DNA of 56,509 bases from an uncultured Caulobacterales bacterium (GCA_938003545.1 CALKXY010000007.1:1-56509), one strand, 5' to 3'. Numbered from the stretch's first letter, positions 1 through 9,501 are shown. Notes: generated by a model not told the origin, from the sequence alone. A program made the numbers and translations.

Positions 1-387
1 AATATTGAAGGGGCGCCGTATTGGTCAAACCAAGAAGCTTATAGTTCAATATTAATGAGCACATCTAACATCTTGTTAGCTGGAATTATTACTTATCCGA
101 TTAGCCAGCTTTGTGACGTGTATTTATTTCACTATTTACGCAAGCGCGATAAGGGGAAAAATCGTTTGTGGTTGCGAAACAACCTTTCAACTTTCATTTC
201 TCAAATAGTTGACAGTGCGGTCTTCATATTAATTGCGTTTGGAGCTGTGTTCTCAGCAAATATTTTGATCGGTATGATAATTGGTCAAATTTTAGTTAAG
301 TGGATTATAGCAGCTGTTGATACTCCCGTAGTTTATATTGTTCGCAACTATGCCCAGGGAAGGAAATGGAATGACTTCACAGGATGA
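1..387 (+). CDS. Queuosine precursor transporter (VUT/YhhQ family), 3' part only
   Basis: The reading frame is open from base 1, so the gene begins outside the window and only the C-terminal ~128 residues are seen. They read like the end of a YhhQ/VUT transporter: an aromatic YW..QEAY stretch, a membrane segment, the polar motif LWLRNNLSTFISQIVDS, then two more hydrophobic segments. In this family the RN..S....Q..D block is strongly conserved, and the inner-membrane protein imports queuosine precursors for tRNA modification. The ATG at 55 lies inside the family-conserved region and is not the true start. The last 17 nt overlap the next gene, suggesting translational coupling. Confidence 0.8.
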   Translation, partial: NIEGAPYWSNQEAYSSILMSTSNILLAGIITYPISQLCDVYLFHYLRKRDKGKNRLWLRNNLSTFISQIVDSAVFILIAFGAVFSANILIGMIIGQILVKWIIAAVDTPVVYIVRNYAQGRKWNDFTG

Positions 388-1000
388 ATATCTATCTGAA
401 TGGGTTGAAGAATCCAGATCAAGAGGCGAACACTCAGTCTTCTTGAAAGGCATGGAGATAGTGGTTCCCAAGGATGTTTTCTCACCAGATCCGAACTTAA
501 CGTACTCCTCGATGATGGTTCTAAAACACTTACGATCTGATGATGTCATTTCATCAAAGGTTATTGATGTCGGAACCGGGTCAGGAGTTCTTGCAATATG
601 GGCCGCCGAAAATGGGGCAGAATCTGTTAAGGCTGTAGATATCAGCGTTGAAGCTCTCTCAGCCGCCGCCCGTAATATAAAGTCTCGGAACTTAGAGGGA
701 GTTATCAGTGTGAAGAGACAATCCCTTTTGGATGGTGATAGTGACTTCGACTACGATCTAATTCTTGCGAACTTGCCAATTTTAATGGAGCAAATCGTCT
801 CAGCCTCTGATATAAAGTTGTTGAAAAATGCAAGCTCGCATTTGACGTCTAAAGGTAAGTTATATTTTGCTTCAGCATCTTTCGGTAAACATGACTATTT
901 ATTGAAAACTGCTAAAGAGTTTTTCGACGTCGAAATTGTTAAAGAAACGAGATGGGGCGTAGATTGGTTTCTTTACATATGCTCTAAGAGAGCCGTGTAA
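371..1000 (+). CDS. Class I SAM-dependent methyltransferase (PrmA/PrmC-like fold)
   Basis: About 209 residues from the ATG at 371, which follows AGGAA at a suitable distance; an ATG at 338 has no such site. Motif I (DVGTGSGVLAIWAA) and the acidic end of strand 2 (VDIS) form a SAM-binding Rossmann fold. ANLPIL stands where N5-glutamine or N6-adenine methyltransferases carry NPPY, so the substrate cannot be assigned; a protein or small-molecule target is as likely as RNA. The gene overlaps the upstream transporter gene by 17 nt and is probably co-transcribed with it. The pair looks more AT-rich than the genes further right. About 250 bases without a recognisable gene follow. Confidence 0.7.
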   Translation: MTSQDEYLSEWVEESRSRGEHSVFLKGMEIVVPKDVFSPDPNLTYSSMMVLKHLRSDDVISSKVIDVGTGSGVLAIWAAENGAESVKAVDISVEALSAAARNIKSRNLEGVISVKRQSLLDGDSDFDYDLILANLPILMEQIVSASDIKLLKNASSHLTSKGKLYFASASFGKHDYLLKTAKEFFDVEIVKETRWGVDWFLYICSKRAV

Positions 1001-1247
1001 TACTGATTCAATAGACAAACGAAATTGTGCTACAAATCGAACTCAGATTGCGCTACTTTTTCAATTTGACTCCCCTCTAAACCATTGATAATATTCACTT
1101 ATTGGACTTCATTAGCCGCATCCCCAGTGCGCCATTTACCAAAATGATTATATACTGAGTGTGCCGTGTCTTATTAGTATGGGCGTCTGTGGTGGTTGTG
1201 CAAAGCGACACCTCTGCATTTGGTATAATTTCGTTTAAGCTTTAAAA

Positions 1248-2648
1248 TCAATCTGGCACCCAGCGATACAAGCTCATGCCGCGTGCGCGTTCGTCAAACA
1301 TGAGGGCGCGTGACAAGGGTGGATGCGCACGTTGCCGACAATGTTGGCGTTCACAGAGATAGCAATTAATCCCAATTTCTGCGGGTTGCGGATCTTTCAG
1401 ATTGAAGTCCCTCGAATAACAAAGCCTTGGCGCATAGGCGACATCACAGCCCAGCGCAATTGCGAGACGTTGCGCCCGTCCGCCATACATATTGCCCGCG
1501 CGGCTGACGGCTTTGGCGATAGAAAAATAGGTTGCACCATTTTCGGTATTGGTGGCTGGCAACTGCACCATTTGCGTATGAAGCCGTCCGGGGTCCGTGA
1601 ATGTTTCGTGGATATTCCAGATCGGACATGCGCCGCCTTGATTGGCGAAGGCAAATTTACCAGCAGAAAATCGCTTTGACACATTTCCTGCTACATCAAT
1701 GCGCAGAAAGAAAAACGGAATACCGCGCGCGTCGGGTTTATTCAGTGTCGTCAAGCGATGCGCGGTCTGTTCGAAACTTGTCCCAAACCGATGGGAGAGC
1801 AGTTCAACATCATATCGTGTTTTCTCTGCCTCTCGCAAAAACCGTGTGTAAGGCATGAGAAGTGCTGCCGCGAAATAATTCGCGAGCGATGTTCGCGCGA
1901 GACCGCGTGCTTCGCGACCTTCAATTTTGGCACGATCTAAATGCGCATCGATCATATCGCGTTGTTCCAGCATCGCAATTTGAAAGGCGAGCTGAAACCG
2001 CCGCCCGCTCTGGCTGAGAAGCTCTGACAAATTAATACGTTGATTGTGACGATCAAACCACCGCAACATGTCCGGCATTACATCACTAGGCACTATTCGG
2101 ACCGCCGTATCATGACGGGTTTTCAATCGCTCAGTTAAAGCCGTGCGAGGCCCTGTGCGATGAAGGCCTAACTCTTCGGAGAGAGCTTCCGCGGTTTCAT
2201 CAATCTCAGGAAAATAATTGGAATGGGTTTGAATGAAATCACGCACAACATCGATTGCGCGCATTGTTGTACTTTCCGACGGCGTTGCTGCGTTGCCCTG
2301 CTGGTTCAAAAGGCTTTGAAACGCCCGCGCCATATTTGGACTTATGCCTACGACATCTTCGACTTCGTTCTTGGACACGGGCATGTCTTTGAACTGTCCA
2401 GCCCGTAATGCTTCGTAGGTGCTCGCGACAAGTTGCGCGTCGCCGGCATCGGAAAAGGCACTAATGTCAAAGTCATAAACCCCGGCCATCCGAAGCAGGA
2501 CTTTTGCGCTCATGGCGCGTTGATTGCGTTCGATTAGGTTCAAGTAAGAGGCGCTAATCCCAAGATCTTCAGCCATGCGCGCCTGCGTCAGGCCGAGAGA
2601 ATTCCGGAATCGCCGAAGTTTTGGGCCAATAAGAAGTTTGTCTGCCAT
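1248..2648 (-). CDS. XRE-family regulator, RamB/ScfR (short-chain fatty acid regulator) type
   Basis: 466 residues. The N-terminal helix-turn-helix spans about residues 8-65 (LRRFRNSLGLTQARMAEDLG, then SASYLNLIERNQR). A central IrrE/ImmA-like region follows, without an HEXXH zinc-protease motif. The C-terminal domain ends in a cysteine cluster, CYLCERQHC, near residues 429-437. This is the layout of short-chain-fatty-acid regulators such as RamB, which controls aceA/aceB in Corynebacterium. Here the gene is divergent from aceB-aceA with about 155 bp between starts, so control of the glyoxylate shunt by acetyl-CoA or propionyl-CoA status is a strong inference. The start is the ATG at 2648. Confidence 0.85.
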   Translation of the reverse strand: MADKLLIGPKLRRFRNSLGLTQARMAEDLGISASYLNLIERNQRAMSAKVLLRMAGVYDFDISAFSDAGDAQLVASTYEALRAGQFKDMPVSKNEVEDVVGISPNMARAFQSLLNQQGNAATPSESTTMRAIDVVRDFIQTHSNYFPEIDETAEALSEELGLHRTGPRTALTERLKTRHDTAVRIVPSDVMPDMLRWFDRHNQRINLSELLSQSGRRFQLAFQIAMLEQRDMIDAHLDRAKIEGREARGLARTSLANYFAAALLMPYTRFLREAEKTRYDVELLSHRFGTSFEQTAHRLTTLNKPDARGIPFFFLRIDVAGNVSKRFSAGKFAFANQGGACPIWNIHETFTDPGRLHTQMVQLPATNTENGATYFSIAKAVSRAGNMYGGRAQRLAIALGCDVAYAPRLCYSRDFNLKDPQPAEIGINCYLCERQHCRQRAHPPLSRALMFDERARGMSLYRWVPD

Positions 2649-2803
2649 GTCGTGTACCTGCTGAGGAGGTTTAATCTTTACACGATTTACAAAAGTGATG
2701 TCTAGTTAAGTTTGCTTATGACACCCCAACCCTCCTAGAGGCTAGTTATACTGGACGACGGACCTGTTTTGTCATCATGGTGTGTCCGAAAGGAGCTAAA
2801 ACC

Positions 2804-4435
2804 ATGACAGCTCATACGACACCAGAAACAAATATCCCTCGCCACCGCGTGCTGGCCAAGGTCACACATGTCAATGCAGGACACTATTCAGATGTCCTGA
2901 CACCAGACGCTTTGCTCTTCCTTGCGGACCTTGAACGTCGCTTTGGTCCACAACGTAAAATTCTTCTCCAAAGCCGCGAATTCCAACAGGAACGCTATGA
3001 TGATGGGGAATTACCAACGCAGCCGAAGGAAACGCTCCACGTTCGTAATTCAAATTGGGAAGTTGGGCCTTGTCCTGCGGCCCTAAAAGATCGCCGCGTC
3101 GAAATTACGGGTCCAGTAGATCGTAAAATGATGATCAACGCGCTGAATTCTGGCGCAAAGATGTTCATGGCAGATTTCGAGGATGCCTCTTCGCCAACAT
3201 TCGACAATATGATGTCGGGTCAACAAAATATGCATGATTATGCGCGTGATGCCTTGTCGCTTCAGACAGAGAAGAAAAATTACACGCTAAATGACGAAAC
3301 GGCGACACTGCTTGTACGTCCGCGCGGTTGGCATTTGGAAGAGCGTCATATCACGGTTGATGGTCATCCGATGAGTGCCAGCTTGTGTGATTTTGGCCTA
3401 CATATTTTCCATAATGGCACACGCCTCGCCGCAAGTGGTAAAGGTCCATTCTTTTATCTTCCGAAAATTGAAGACTACCGCGAGGCGCGTCTTTGGAATG
3501 ACGTCTTTAACTTCTCACAAGCTGTTCTTGATATTCCGAATGGGACAATCAAATCGACCGTATTGATTGAAACGCTCCCAGCCGCCTTCCAGATGGATGA
3601 AATTCTTTTTGAGTTAAAAAACCATATCACAGGTCTTAATTGTGGACGTTGGGATTATATTTTCAGCTACATTAAAACGCTGCGCGCACATTCTGAATAT
3701 TTGCTGCCTGAACGGGCGCAAGTGGGCATGGATCGTGGGTTTTTGTCAGCCTATGCCGAGCGTCTTGTGCAGACGTGTCACCGTCGCCGGGCTCACGCGA
3801 TGGGCGGTATGGCCGCACAAATCCCTGTTAAAGGGGATGAAGCTGCGAATGACGCAGCTTTTGAAAAGGTACGTCAGGATAAATTACGCGAAGCTAAACT
3901 CGGCCATGATGGCACATGGGTTGCGCATCCTGCGCTCGTACCTGTCGCGATGGATGTATTTGACGCGGCGATGCCGGCCAAACATCAAATTCTCAAGAAG
4001 CGCCAGAATCGAAATATCTCTGACGCGGCCATGCTCACGCCTCACTCTGGGACCATTACGGAGGCGGGTGTGCGGACAAATATCAGTGTCGGTATTCGTT
4101 ACATCGCGGCATGGCTCTGTGGGCGCGGCGCGGTGCCAATTCATAACCTAATGGAAGATGCGGCTACGGCTGAGATATCTCGCACGCAAATTTGGCAATG
4201 GTTGCGTCATGGCGCCAATGTCGAAATGGAAGGCGGTTTCAAAGAAACCCTGAGTGACCGCCTCTATCAACGCCTTTTCAACGAAGAGTGTGATGCGATT
4301 GCAAATGAAATTGGGGTCGAGGCTTTTGAGCAAGGTCGTTTTCCTGAAGCGTCAAATATTTTCGACACGACGGCCACTGCCGCAATTCTACCTGAGTTCC
4401 TTACCCTTTCAGCCTACGAAATCTTGGAGACATAA
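2804..4435 (+). CDS. aceB: Malate synthase A
   Basis: Condenses glyoxylate with acetyl-CoA to malate in the glyoxylate bypass. The ATG at 2804 is preferred over the one at 2777 because AGGAGC lies just upstream of it; this gives 543 residues, close to the ~533 of E. coli AceB. Family motifs include MADFEDASSP near residue 125, VRPRGWH near 170, IETLPAAF near 254 (metal-binding Glu) and SRTQIWQWL near 458. aceA starts one base after the stop codon, so the two form an operon. A TATACT element at 2747-2752 could be the -10 box, but I see no convincing -35. Confidence 0.95.
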   Translation: MTAHTTPETNIPRHRVLAKVTHVNAGHYSDVLTPDALLFLADLERRFGPQRKILLQSREFQQERYDDGELPTQPKETLHVRNSNWEVGPCPAALKDRRVEITGPVDRKMMINALNSGAKMFMADFEDASSPTFDNMMSGQQNMHDYARDALSLQTEKKNYTLNDETATLLVRPRGWHLEERHITVDGHPMSASLCDFGLHIFHNGTRLAASGKGPFFYLPKIEDYREARLWNDVFNFSQAVLDIPNGTIKSTVLIETLPAAFQMDEILFELKNHITGLNCGRWDYIFSYIKTLRAHSEYLLPERAQVGMDRGFLSAYAERLVQTCHRRRAHAMGGMAAQIPVKGDEAANDAAFEKVRQDKLREAKLGHDGTWVAHPALVPVAMDVFDAAMPAKHQILKKRQNRNISDAAMLTPHSGTITEAGVRTNISVGIRYIAAWLCGRGAVPIHNLMEDAATAEISRTQIWQWLRHGANVEMEGGFKETLSDRLYQRLFNEECDAIANEIGVEAFEQGRFPEASNIFDTTATAAILPEFLTLSAYEILET

Positions 4436-4436
4436 G

Positions 4437-6023
4437 ATGACATACACGCAAACATTATCAAACCTCGCAGCGCGTTACCCAGACGGTGCGCCGGCCGGGA
4501 TCGACATCGAAACTCTTGCGCAACTTAAAACGCAAAATACTTTTGAAACACATCTAGATATTGCGAAAGCCATGGCGACGGTTATGCGCAAAGATATGGC
4601 CGCTTATGATGCGGACGCATCACAATTTACGCAGTCTTTGGGCTGCTGGTCTGGCTTTCATGCGCAGCAAATGATGCGTGCGATTAAACGTCAAAAAGGC
4701 ACGCTTGATCGGGCCTATGTCTATCTTTCTGGTTGGATGGTTGCGGGTATGCGTAACCGTTTTGGTCATCTTCCGGATCAGTCCATGCATGAGAAGACAT
4801 CTGTTGTTGACCTCATTCAAGAAATTTACACGAGCTTACGTCAAGCGGATGAGGTGGATTTAAATGATCTCTTTAATGAATTAAAAACAACAAATGACCG
4901 CGCGTCTGTCATCGCTAAAATTGATGGATTTGAAACTTATGTCCGTCCAATTATTGCGGATATAGATGCTGGATTTGGTAACGTTCATGCGACCTATCTT
5001 TTGGCTAAAGAAATGATCAAAGCGGGTGCATGTTGTATCCAAATTGAGAACCAAGTTTCTGATGCCAAACAATGTGGTCACCAAGACGGTAAGGTCACGG
5101 TCCCGCGTGAAGATTTTAACGAAAAACTCCGCGCTGTACGCATGGCTTTCGAAGAACTTGGCGTTCATGATGGCGTTATTGTGGCACGTACAGACAGCCT
5201 AGGGGCTGGTTTGACGCAAAAAATTCCTGTCAGCCGCGAAGCTGGCGATGAAGCCGCAGAGTATACAAAATGGTTGGAAACCCAGCCTGTCTCTGACCTT
5301 AACCCATTGGCAGATGGCGAAGTCGCTATCCAGCTCGGTGGACAACTTGTGAAACCAACGCGCTTGCCAAATGGGCTCTATAAATTCCGTACTGAAACCG
5401 GTGTAGAGCGTGTTGTAGAAGACTGTGTGGCCTCATTAAACGAAGGCGGCGCTGATCTGCTCTGGATCGAAACGGCGACACCGAATGTGGCTCAAATCGC
5501 TGATATGGTCCGCCAAATCCGTGAGAAAGCCCCGCATGCGAAGTTGACCTATAACAACTCTCCGTCCTTCAACTGGACTCTGAATTTGCGTAAGCAAGTG
5601 CGCGAGGATTGGATTGCAGAGGGCCGGATTAAGCCTGAGGATTATGATGAAGCGCGTCTTATGTCTGCGGCTTTTGATGAGGATGTTCTGGGGATTGAGG
5701 CCGACCGTCGTTTGCAGGCGTTCCAAACGGATATCGCTCGCGAAGCGGGCGTCTTCCATAACCTGATCACACTGCCAACATTCCACGGCACAGCGAAGGT
5801 TATGAATGATCTGTCAGAAGGTTACTTTGGTGAACAGAAAATGCTGGCTTATGTCAAAGAAATTCAACGCGAAGAAATTCGGAAAAACGTATCTGCTGTG
5901 CGTCATCAACATGAAGTTGGGTCTGACTTGGGCGATACGTTTAAAGAAATGACAGGTGGCGACCGTGCGTTAAAAGCAGGCGGTGAGCACAACACGATGA
6001 ATCAATTCGCAGACGTCGCATAA
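4437..6023 (+). CDS. aceA: Isocitrate lyase
   Basis: Cleaves isocitrate to glyoxylate and succinate. The ATG at 4437 follows the aceB stop by one base and a TTGGAGA site; the open frame runs further upstream but inside aceB. The protein has 528 residues, matching the long (~530 aa) AceA subfamily known from Pseudomonas rather than the ~430 aa E. coli form. The catalytic loop reads DAKQCGHQDGK near residue 208, where this subfamily has KQCGH instead of KKCGH. Metal-binding and substrate motifs (IADIDAGFGN, ARTDSLGA, TYNNSPSFNW) are intact. A strong hairpin follows the stop. Confidence 0.95.
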   Translation: MTYTQTLSNLAARYPDGAPAGIDIETLAQLKTQNTFETHLDIAKAMATVMRKDMAAYDADASQFTQSLGCWSGFHAQQMMRAIKRQKGTLDRAYVYLSGWMVAGMRNRFGHLPDQSMHEKTSVVDLIQEIYTSLRQADEVDLNDLFNELKTTNDRASVIAKIDGFETYVRPIIADIDAGFGNVHATYLLAKEMIKAGACCIQIENQVSDAKQCGHQDGKVTVPREDFNEKLRAVRMAFEELGVHDGVIVARTDSLGAGLTQKIPVSREAGDEAAEYTKWLETQPVSDLNPLADGEVAIQLGGQLVKPTRLPNGLYKFRTETGVERVVEDCVASLNEGGADLLWIETATPNVAQIADMVRQIREKAPHAKLTYNNSPSFNWTLNLRKQVREDWIAEGRIKPEDYDEARLMSAAFDEDVLGIEADRRLQAFQTDIAREAGVFHNLITLPTFHGTAKVMNDLSEGYFGEQKMLAYVKEIQREEIRKNVSAVRHQHEVGSDLGDTFKEMTGGDRALKAGGEHNTMNQFADVA

Positions 6024-6030
6024 TTAAATA

Positions 6031-6065
6031 TTTCGTCTCGGGCCTAGTTTGAGCCCGAGGCGAAA
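6031..6065. terminator. Bidirectional hairpin terminator between aceA and the next convergent gene
   Basis: TTTCGTCTCGGGC (6031-6043) pairs with GCCCGAGGCGAAA (6053-6065): 13 bp with one T-G wobble and a 9-nt loop. It lies between two convergent stops and has T-rich sequence on both sides (CTCTATTTT to the right, ATATTTAATTA to the left), so it can serve both strands. Confidence 0.8.
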
Positions 6066-6067
6066 CT

Positions 6068-7213
6068 CTATTTTAAAGACTGCTCAAGAGCGTCTTCAAC
6101 AGCCCAAAGTCTATCTTGCCCCCAGATAATTTTATCGCCAACGCGAAAACTTGGAACGCCCCAAACTCCGCGCCCCATCATTTCAAGACGATTGGTTTCT
6201 GCGACCCCGCGCCAATTCTCATTATCCAATTGGGCTTTTGCCTGTGTCCAATCTAATCTGGCAGCCTCGACGATTTTTCGTAGGCCTTTATCGTTGCCCG
6301 CATCCACGCCTTCTGACCAAACTTTCTCAAAGAAACTACATGTGAATTCCAGCCCTCGACCTTGCGTGATCGCCCAATGCAATATGGAATATCCGCGTTC
6401 AACGGGTGAACCGATGGGATCGCAGATTTTACCAAATGGGACTCCGAGGCGGTGAGCTTCGCGGGCTGTGTCGCGGGGGATATAACGTTTTTTGTTGGGT
6501 GATACTTCGAGGCCGCGCATCACCATTGGCAGTACAAACCGAAGTTTTAAATCCGCTCCATAGTTCTTTGCCAATGCAGAAATGCGATCCACTGAAATTG
6601 CGGAATAGGGCGAACGAAAAGAAAAGTACCAATGAATGTCTGGTGTGCTGGATGACGGGGCTTCAAATGTTCTACGTGGAACATTTGGTGGCGTGAAAAT
6701 TAGCGCGTTCTTGGTTTTATTTTTCCGCGCACCCAGCGCCGTTAGTCTAGCTTCCAAATAATGTAGGCGATCAATCCCCCAATACCATTCGCCAGCATAA
6801 TAGATCATTCCGCCCTGATAATGCCCCAACGCGGTAAGACGGACATCAGCTATTGTTGTGTTTTCTGGGGTTGGGCTGGGTTCAAAGGTAAAGTCTATCC
6901 CTGCTTTCTCAGCCAAGAGATCAGTATCCGTCCGCGCATAGGCTTTTAATAATCCGCGTTCTGGGACGGCGCTATCTTGCGGCGGGCTGATTATGTGAGT
7001 GTGAATATCCACGGAGTAGCGTGTTTCAAAATCAGGCAAAACCTGCATAAGAAGGGCCGAATAAGGGTCTGTGGGGTCATGAAAAACCTCAATGACATGA
7101 GGCCTATTCGCGCGGAGCCGCTTACGTTCAGCCTTCGCACGCTGACGTTCTAATCGCGGGTGCCCCAATAGATGCGCAGCGATAGATGGGGCGATATGGG
7201 AGCGAATAGACAT
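6068..7213 (-). CDS. Tandem DsbA/2-hydroxychromene-2-carboxylate isomerase-like protein
   Basis: About 381 residues if translation starts at the ATG at 7213; an ATG at 7228 is also possible. The open frame reaches 7468 but would then run into the divergent gene. There are two thioredoxin-fold domains in a row. The first begins near HVIEVFHDPTDPYSAL, the second near DIHWYFSFRSPYSAI and ends with GVWGVPSFRVGDKIIWGQDR. Neither has CxxC; the (S/D)PYS sequence in both is the active-site form of HCCA isomerases and kappa-class glutathione transferases. A glutathione-dependent isomerase or transferase is therefore likelier than a disulfide oxidase. The substrate is unknown. The divergent FAD monooxygenase suggests aromatic-compound metabolism. 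Confidence 0.7.
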   Translation of the reverse strand: MSIRSHIAPSIAAHLLGHPRLERQRAKAERKRLRANRPHVIEVFHDPTDPYSALLMQVLPDFETRYSVDIHTHIISPPQDSAVPERGLLKAYARTDTDLLAEKAGIDFTFEPSPTPENTTIADVRLTALGHYQGGMIYYAGEWYWGIDRLHYLEARLTALGARKNKTKNALIFTPPNVPRRTFEAPSSSTPDIHWYFSFRSPYSAISVDRISALAKNYGADLKLRFVLPMVMRGLEVSPNKKRYIPRDTAREAHRLGVPFGKICDPIGSPVERGYSILHWAITQGRGLEFTCSFFEKVWSEGVDAGNDKGLRKIVEAARLDWTQAKAQLDNENWRGVAETNRLEMMGRGVWGVPSFRVGDKIIWGQDRLWAVEDALEQSLK

Positions 7214-7298
7214 AGGCTCTGCTAGCATGAATAGGTCAAGCCGTAAGACCTTTCCTTTTTCGTCTATGTAGACAGCTGTTTGCGGGGTAAGAGCGCCT

Positions 7299-8486
7299 AT
7301 GCAAGGTGTTCGAAACTCTGAAAAACCTGTTCTGATTATCGGAGCCGGTATTGGCGGCCTGACGTTGGCGCATGCCTTGATTGCGCGTGATGTTGACGTC
7401 CGTATTTTGGAAAGTGCCGCCGAATTAAAAGCTGTAGGTGCGGGCATACAAATCCCACCCAATGCCATGAAAGTCTTGCGCGCTCTCGGTTTGGATCAAG
7501 CCGTAATGACTCATGCATTTCAGCCCAAAGCCATTGAAGCCCGCATGGGCGAAAGCGGTCGTGCCGTGTTTGATATTCCACTGGCAGAGCAAGCCATTTC
7601 GCGATGGGGCGCGCCTTATTTCCACATCCACCGCGCTGATTATATTGACGCGCTTCGTGACACACTCCCAGAAAATGTACTGCAACTTGGCGCGCGTGTG
7701 AAAAGTTATGCGCAAGACAAAGATGGCGTTCAAGTTACCTTGACGCATGGCGCAACACTGGACGGCCAAATCTTAGTGGGGGCAGATGGTATAAAATCTA
7801 TCATTCGCACCCAAATGTTGGGTCCTGACGCGCCAAACTTTACAGGTAATGTCGCGTGGCGTGCGGTGGTTCCGATGACGGCTTTGGGGGAACACGCTCC
7901 GCGCCCAACGGCCTGCGCATGGTTCGGGCGGGGCCAGCATGCGGTGACTTACCGACTTGGAAAAGATGGCCAGTTAGCAAATTTTGTCGGTGTTGTTGAA
8001 CAGGGCGATTGGCGGGAAGAGGGCTGGTCAATTGAAGGGAAAAAGACTGAGGCTTTAGCGGATTTTTCTGGTTGGCATCCTACGATCACGACTTTGATTG
8101 AAAATGCTGAAACGCTGCATAAGTGGGCCTTATTTGATCGTGCGCCGCTGACGCAGTGGGTGGACGGGCGCGTTGTTTTGCTGGGTGACGCGGCGCACCC
8201 AATGCTACCTTTTATGGCGCAAGGCGCGGCAATGGCCGTCGAAGATGCCTATGTTCTGGCGAAGGTGGTCGCGGATAATCGGGCTTTGTCAGACTATCAA
8301 AATCAACGGTTACGCCGCACCGCCGAAGTCCAAGCTGCATCGCGTGCAAACATGGGGGTGTTTCATAAACATACGACGCTCTCGCAACTCATGACGTATG
8401 GCCCGATGTGGATGGCGGGAAAAATATTACCTAACATTGTCCATCGCCGGATGGACTGGCTTTATGGATTTGATCCGACGACTTAG
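7299..8486 (+). CDS. FAD-dependent monooxygenase (salicylate/6-hydroxynicotinate hydroxylase type)
   Basis: 395 residues; the ATG at 7299 follows GGGGTAAG. The dinucleotide-binding motif IIGAGIGGLTLAHAL near the N terminus ends with an acidic residue (RILESA). The DG motif (VGADGIKSIIR, near 161) and the GD motif (GDAAHPMLPFMAQGA, near 295) complete the signature of group A flavoprotein hydroxylases, which use NAD(P)H and O2 to hydroxylate aromatic rings. Ring substrate is not readable from sequence. The gene is divergent from the isomerase-like gene (85 bp apart) and meets the SDR gene tail to tail with a 2-base gap. Confidence 0.85.
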   Translation: MQGVRNSEKPVLIIGAGIGGLTLAHALIARDVDVRILESAAELKAVGAGIQIPPNAMKVLRALGLDQAVMTHAFQPKAIEARMGESGRAVFDIPLAEQAISRWGAPYFHIHRADYIDALRDTLPENVLQLGARVKSYAQDKDGVQVTLTHGATLDGQILVGADGIKSIIRTQMLGPDAPNFTGNVAWRAVVPMTALGEHAPRPTACAWFGRGQHAVTYRLGKDGQLANFVGVVEQGDWREEGWSIEGKKTEALADFSGWHPTITTLIENAETLHKWALFDRAPLTQWVDGRVVLLGDAAHPMLPFMAQGAAMAVEDAYVLAKVVADNRALSDYQNQRLRRTAEVQAASRANMGVFHKHTTLSQLMTYGPMWMAGKILPNIVHRRMDWLYGFDPTT

Positions 8487-8488
8487 GT

Positions 8489-9241
8489 CTACGCGCCGTC
8501 TCTGGCTTTACGATAAATACGTTCGGCTTGCGCCGCGATAATATGCCGGGGCAGGAGCTTTCCAGCGAGCGAGATGAGTTTGTTCTGTTTGCCTGGCACA
8601 TAAAGCGCAGGCATTTTATCATAGGTTTTGATCGCTGCCCGCGCCACATCGGCAACAGGGGCGAGATCCTTTTCCAAAGCCTTCATGGCTGGAATATCCG
8701 TCATTTCTGTTTTTATACCACCAGGCGCAAAGACACTCACTTGCACGCCGTCATGTTTTAATTCTTCACGCAGGGATAATCCGAAATTGATCATAAAGGC
8801 TTTTGACCCTGCATAGACGGATTGATAAGGCACAGGCGTCAATCCCGCGAGGCTTGCCACGATTAAAATGCGGCCTTGCCCCGCTTTCAACGCGGGGAGT
8901 AAGGCGCGGATCAACTGCATATTCGCAATGACATTTGTTTGGATCAGGGCCGTATCTGTTTCATCGTCCCCTGCATCAAAACGATCAGCATAGGTCACCC
9001 CAGCATTTAAAATGACGCCCGAAAGGGTTTTGAATGGTGCGCAAAAACTATCAATGTCAGCGGTTGAAGACAGATTAAGAGTTTGCCCTTTAATTCCTGC
9101 CGTCGCTTCTAATTCTGTCAAACGTTCAATTCGGCGACCGCAAGCCAAAACCCGCTCGCCGCGCGCAGCAAGCTGCAATGCCATCTCCCGACCCAAGCCA
9201 GATGTCGCGCCCGTAATAATGATGTTTGCGTTTTCTGACAT
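8489..9241 (-). CDS. Short-chain dehydrogenase/reductase
   Basis: About 250 residues from the ATG at 9241; an ATG two codons upstream and a TTG at 9277 are alternatives. The classical SDR signatures are present: TGATSGLG for NAD(P) binding near the N terminus, LNAGV in the middle and the catalytic Y-x3-K in YAGSK, with the active-site serine in VASLAG. The Arg-rich stretch after strand 2 (CGRRIERL) favours NADPH. The substrate cannot be named. The ~220-bp gap upstream, before galK, shows no gene. Confidence 0.85.
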   Translation of the reverse strand: MSENANIIITGATSGLGREMALQLAARGERVLACGRRIERLTELEATAGIKGQTLNLSSTADIDSFCAPFKTLSGVILNAGVTYADRFDAGDDETDTALIQTNVIANMQLIRALLPALKAGQGRILIVASLAGLTPVPYQSVYAGSKAFMINFGLSLREELKHDGVQVSVFAPGGIKTEMTDIPAMKALEKDLAPVADVARAAIKTYDKMPALYVPGKQNKLISLAGKLLPRHIIAAQAERIYRKARDGA

Positions 9242-9501
9242 AATCATTGGTTTCGGACTTTTTAAGGCGCGACGCAATGGGGTGGTTTAATATACGAGAT
9301 GGAAACAGATGTACCGTAAGGCCCTATAAGTAAGCAAAATCTACGCGGTGGTCCCACCCGTCAATTGTCTTGAAAAATGGCTAGGTCCTCGAGGGGGGAA
9401 GACGATATTGCTCATACGCGGTCAGTGTACGGGTTTTCAGACCGCTCCGCATACGGATTATTCTTGGCCGTCGTTTTCTTAAGGTCTAAAACCTGTTCGA
9501 T

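Noticed and set aside
55-387. A complete 110-residue protein starting at 55
   Set aside because: The frame is open to base 1 and encodes family-conserved residues upstream of the ATG, so it is the end of a longer transporter gene.
6068-7468. Longer 466-residue version of the isomerase-like protein
   Set aside because: Its N-terminal third would lie opposite the conserved FAD-binding start of the divergent monooxygenase, and its sequence there has no domain character.
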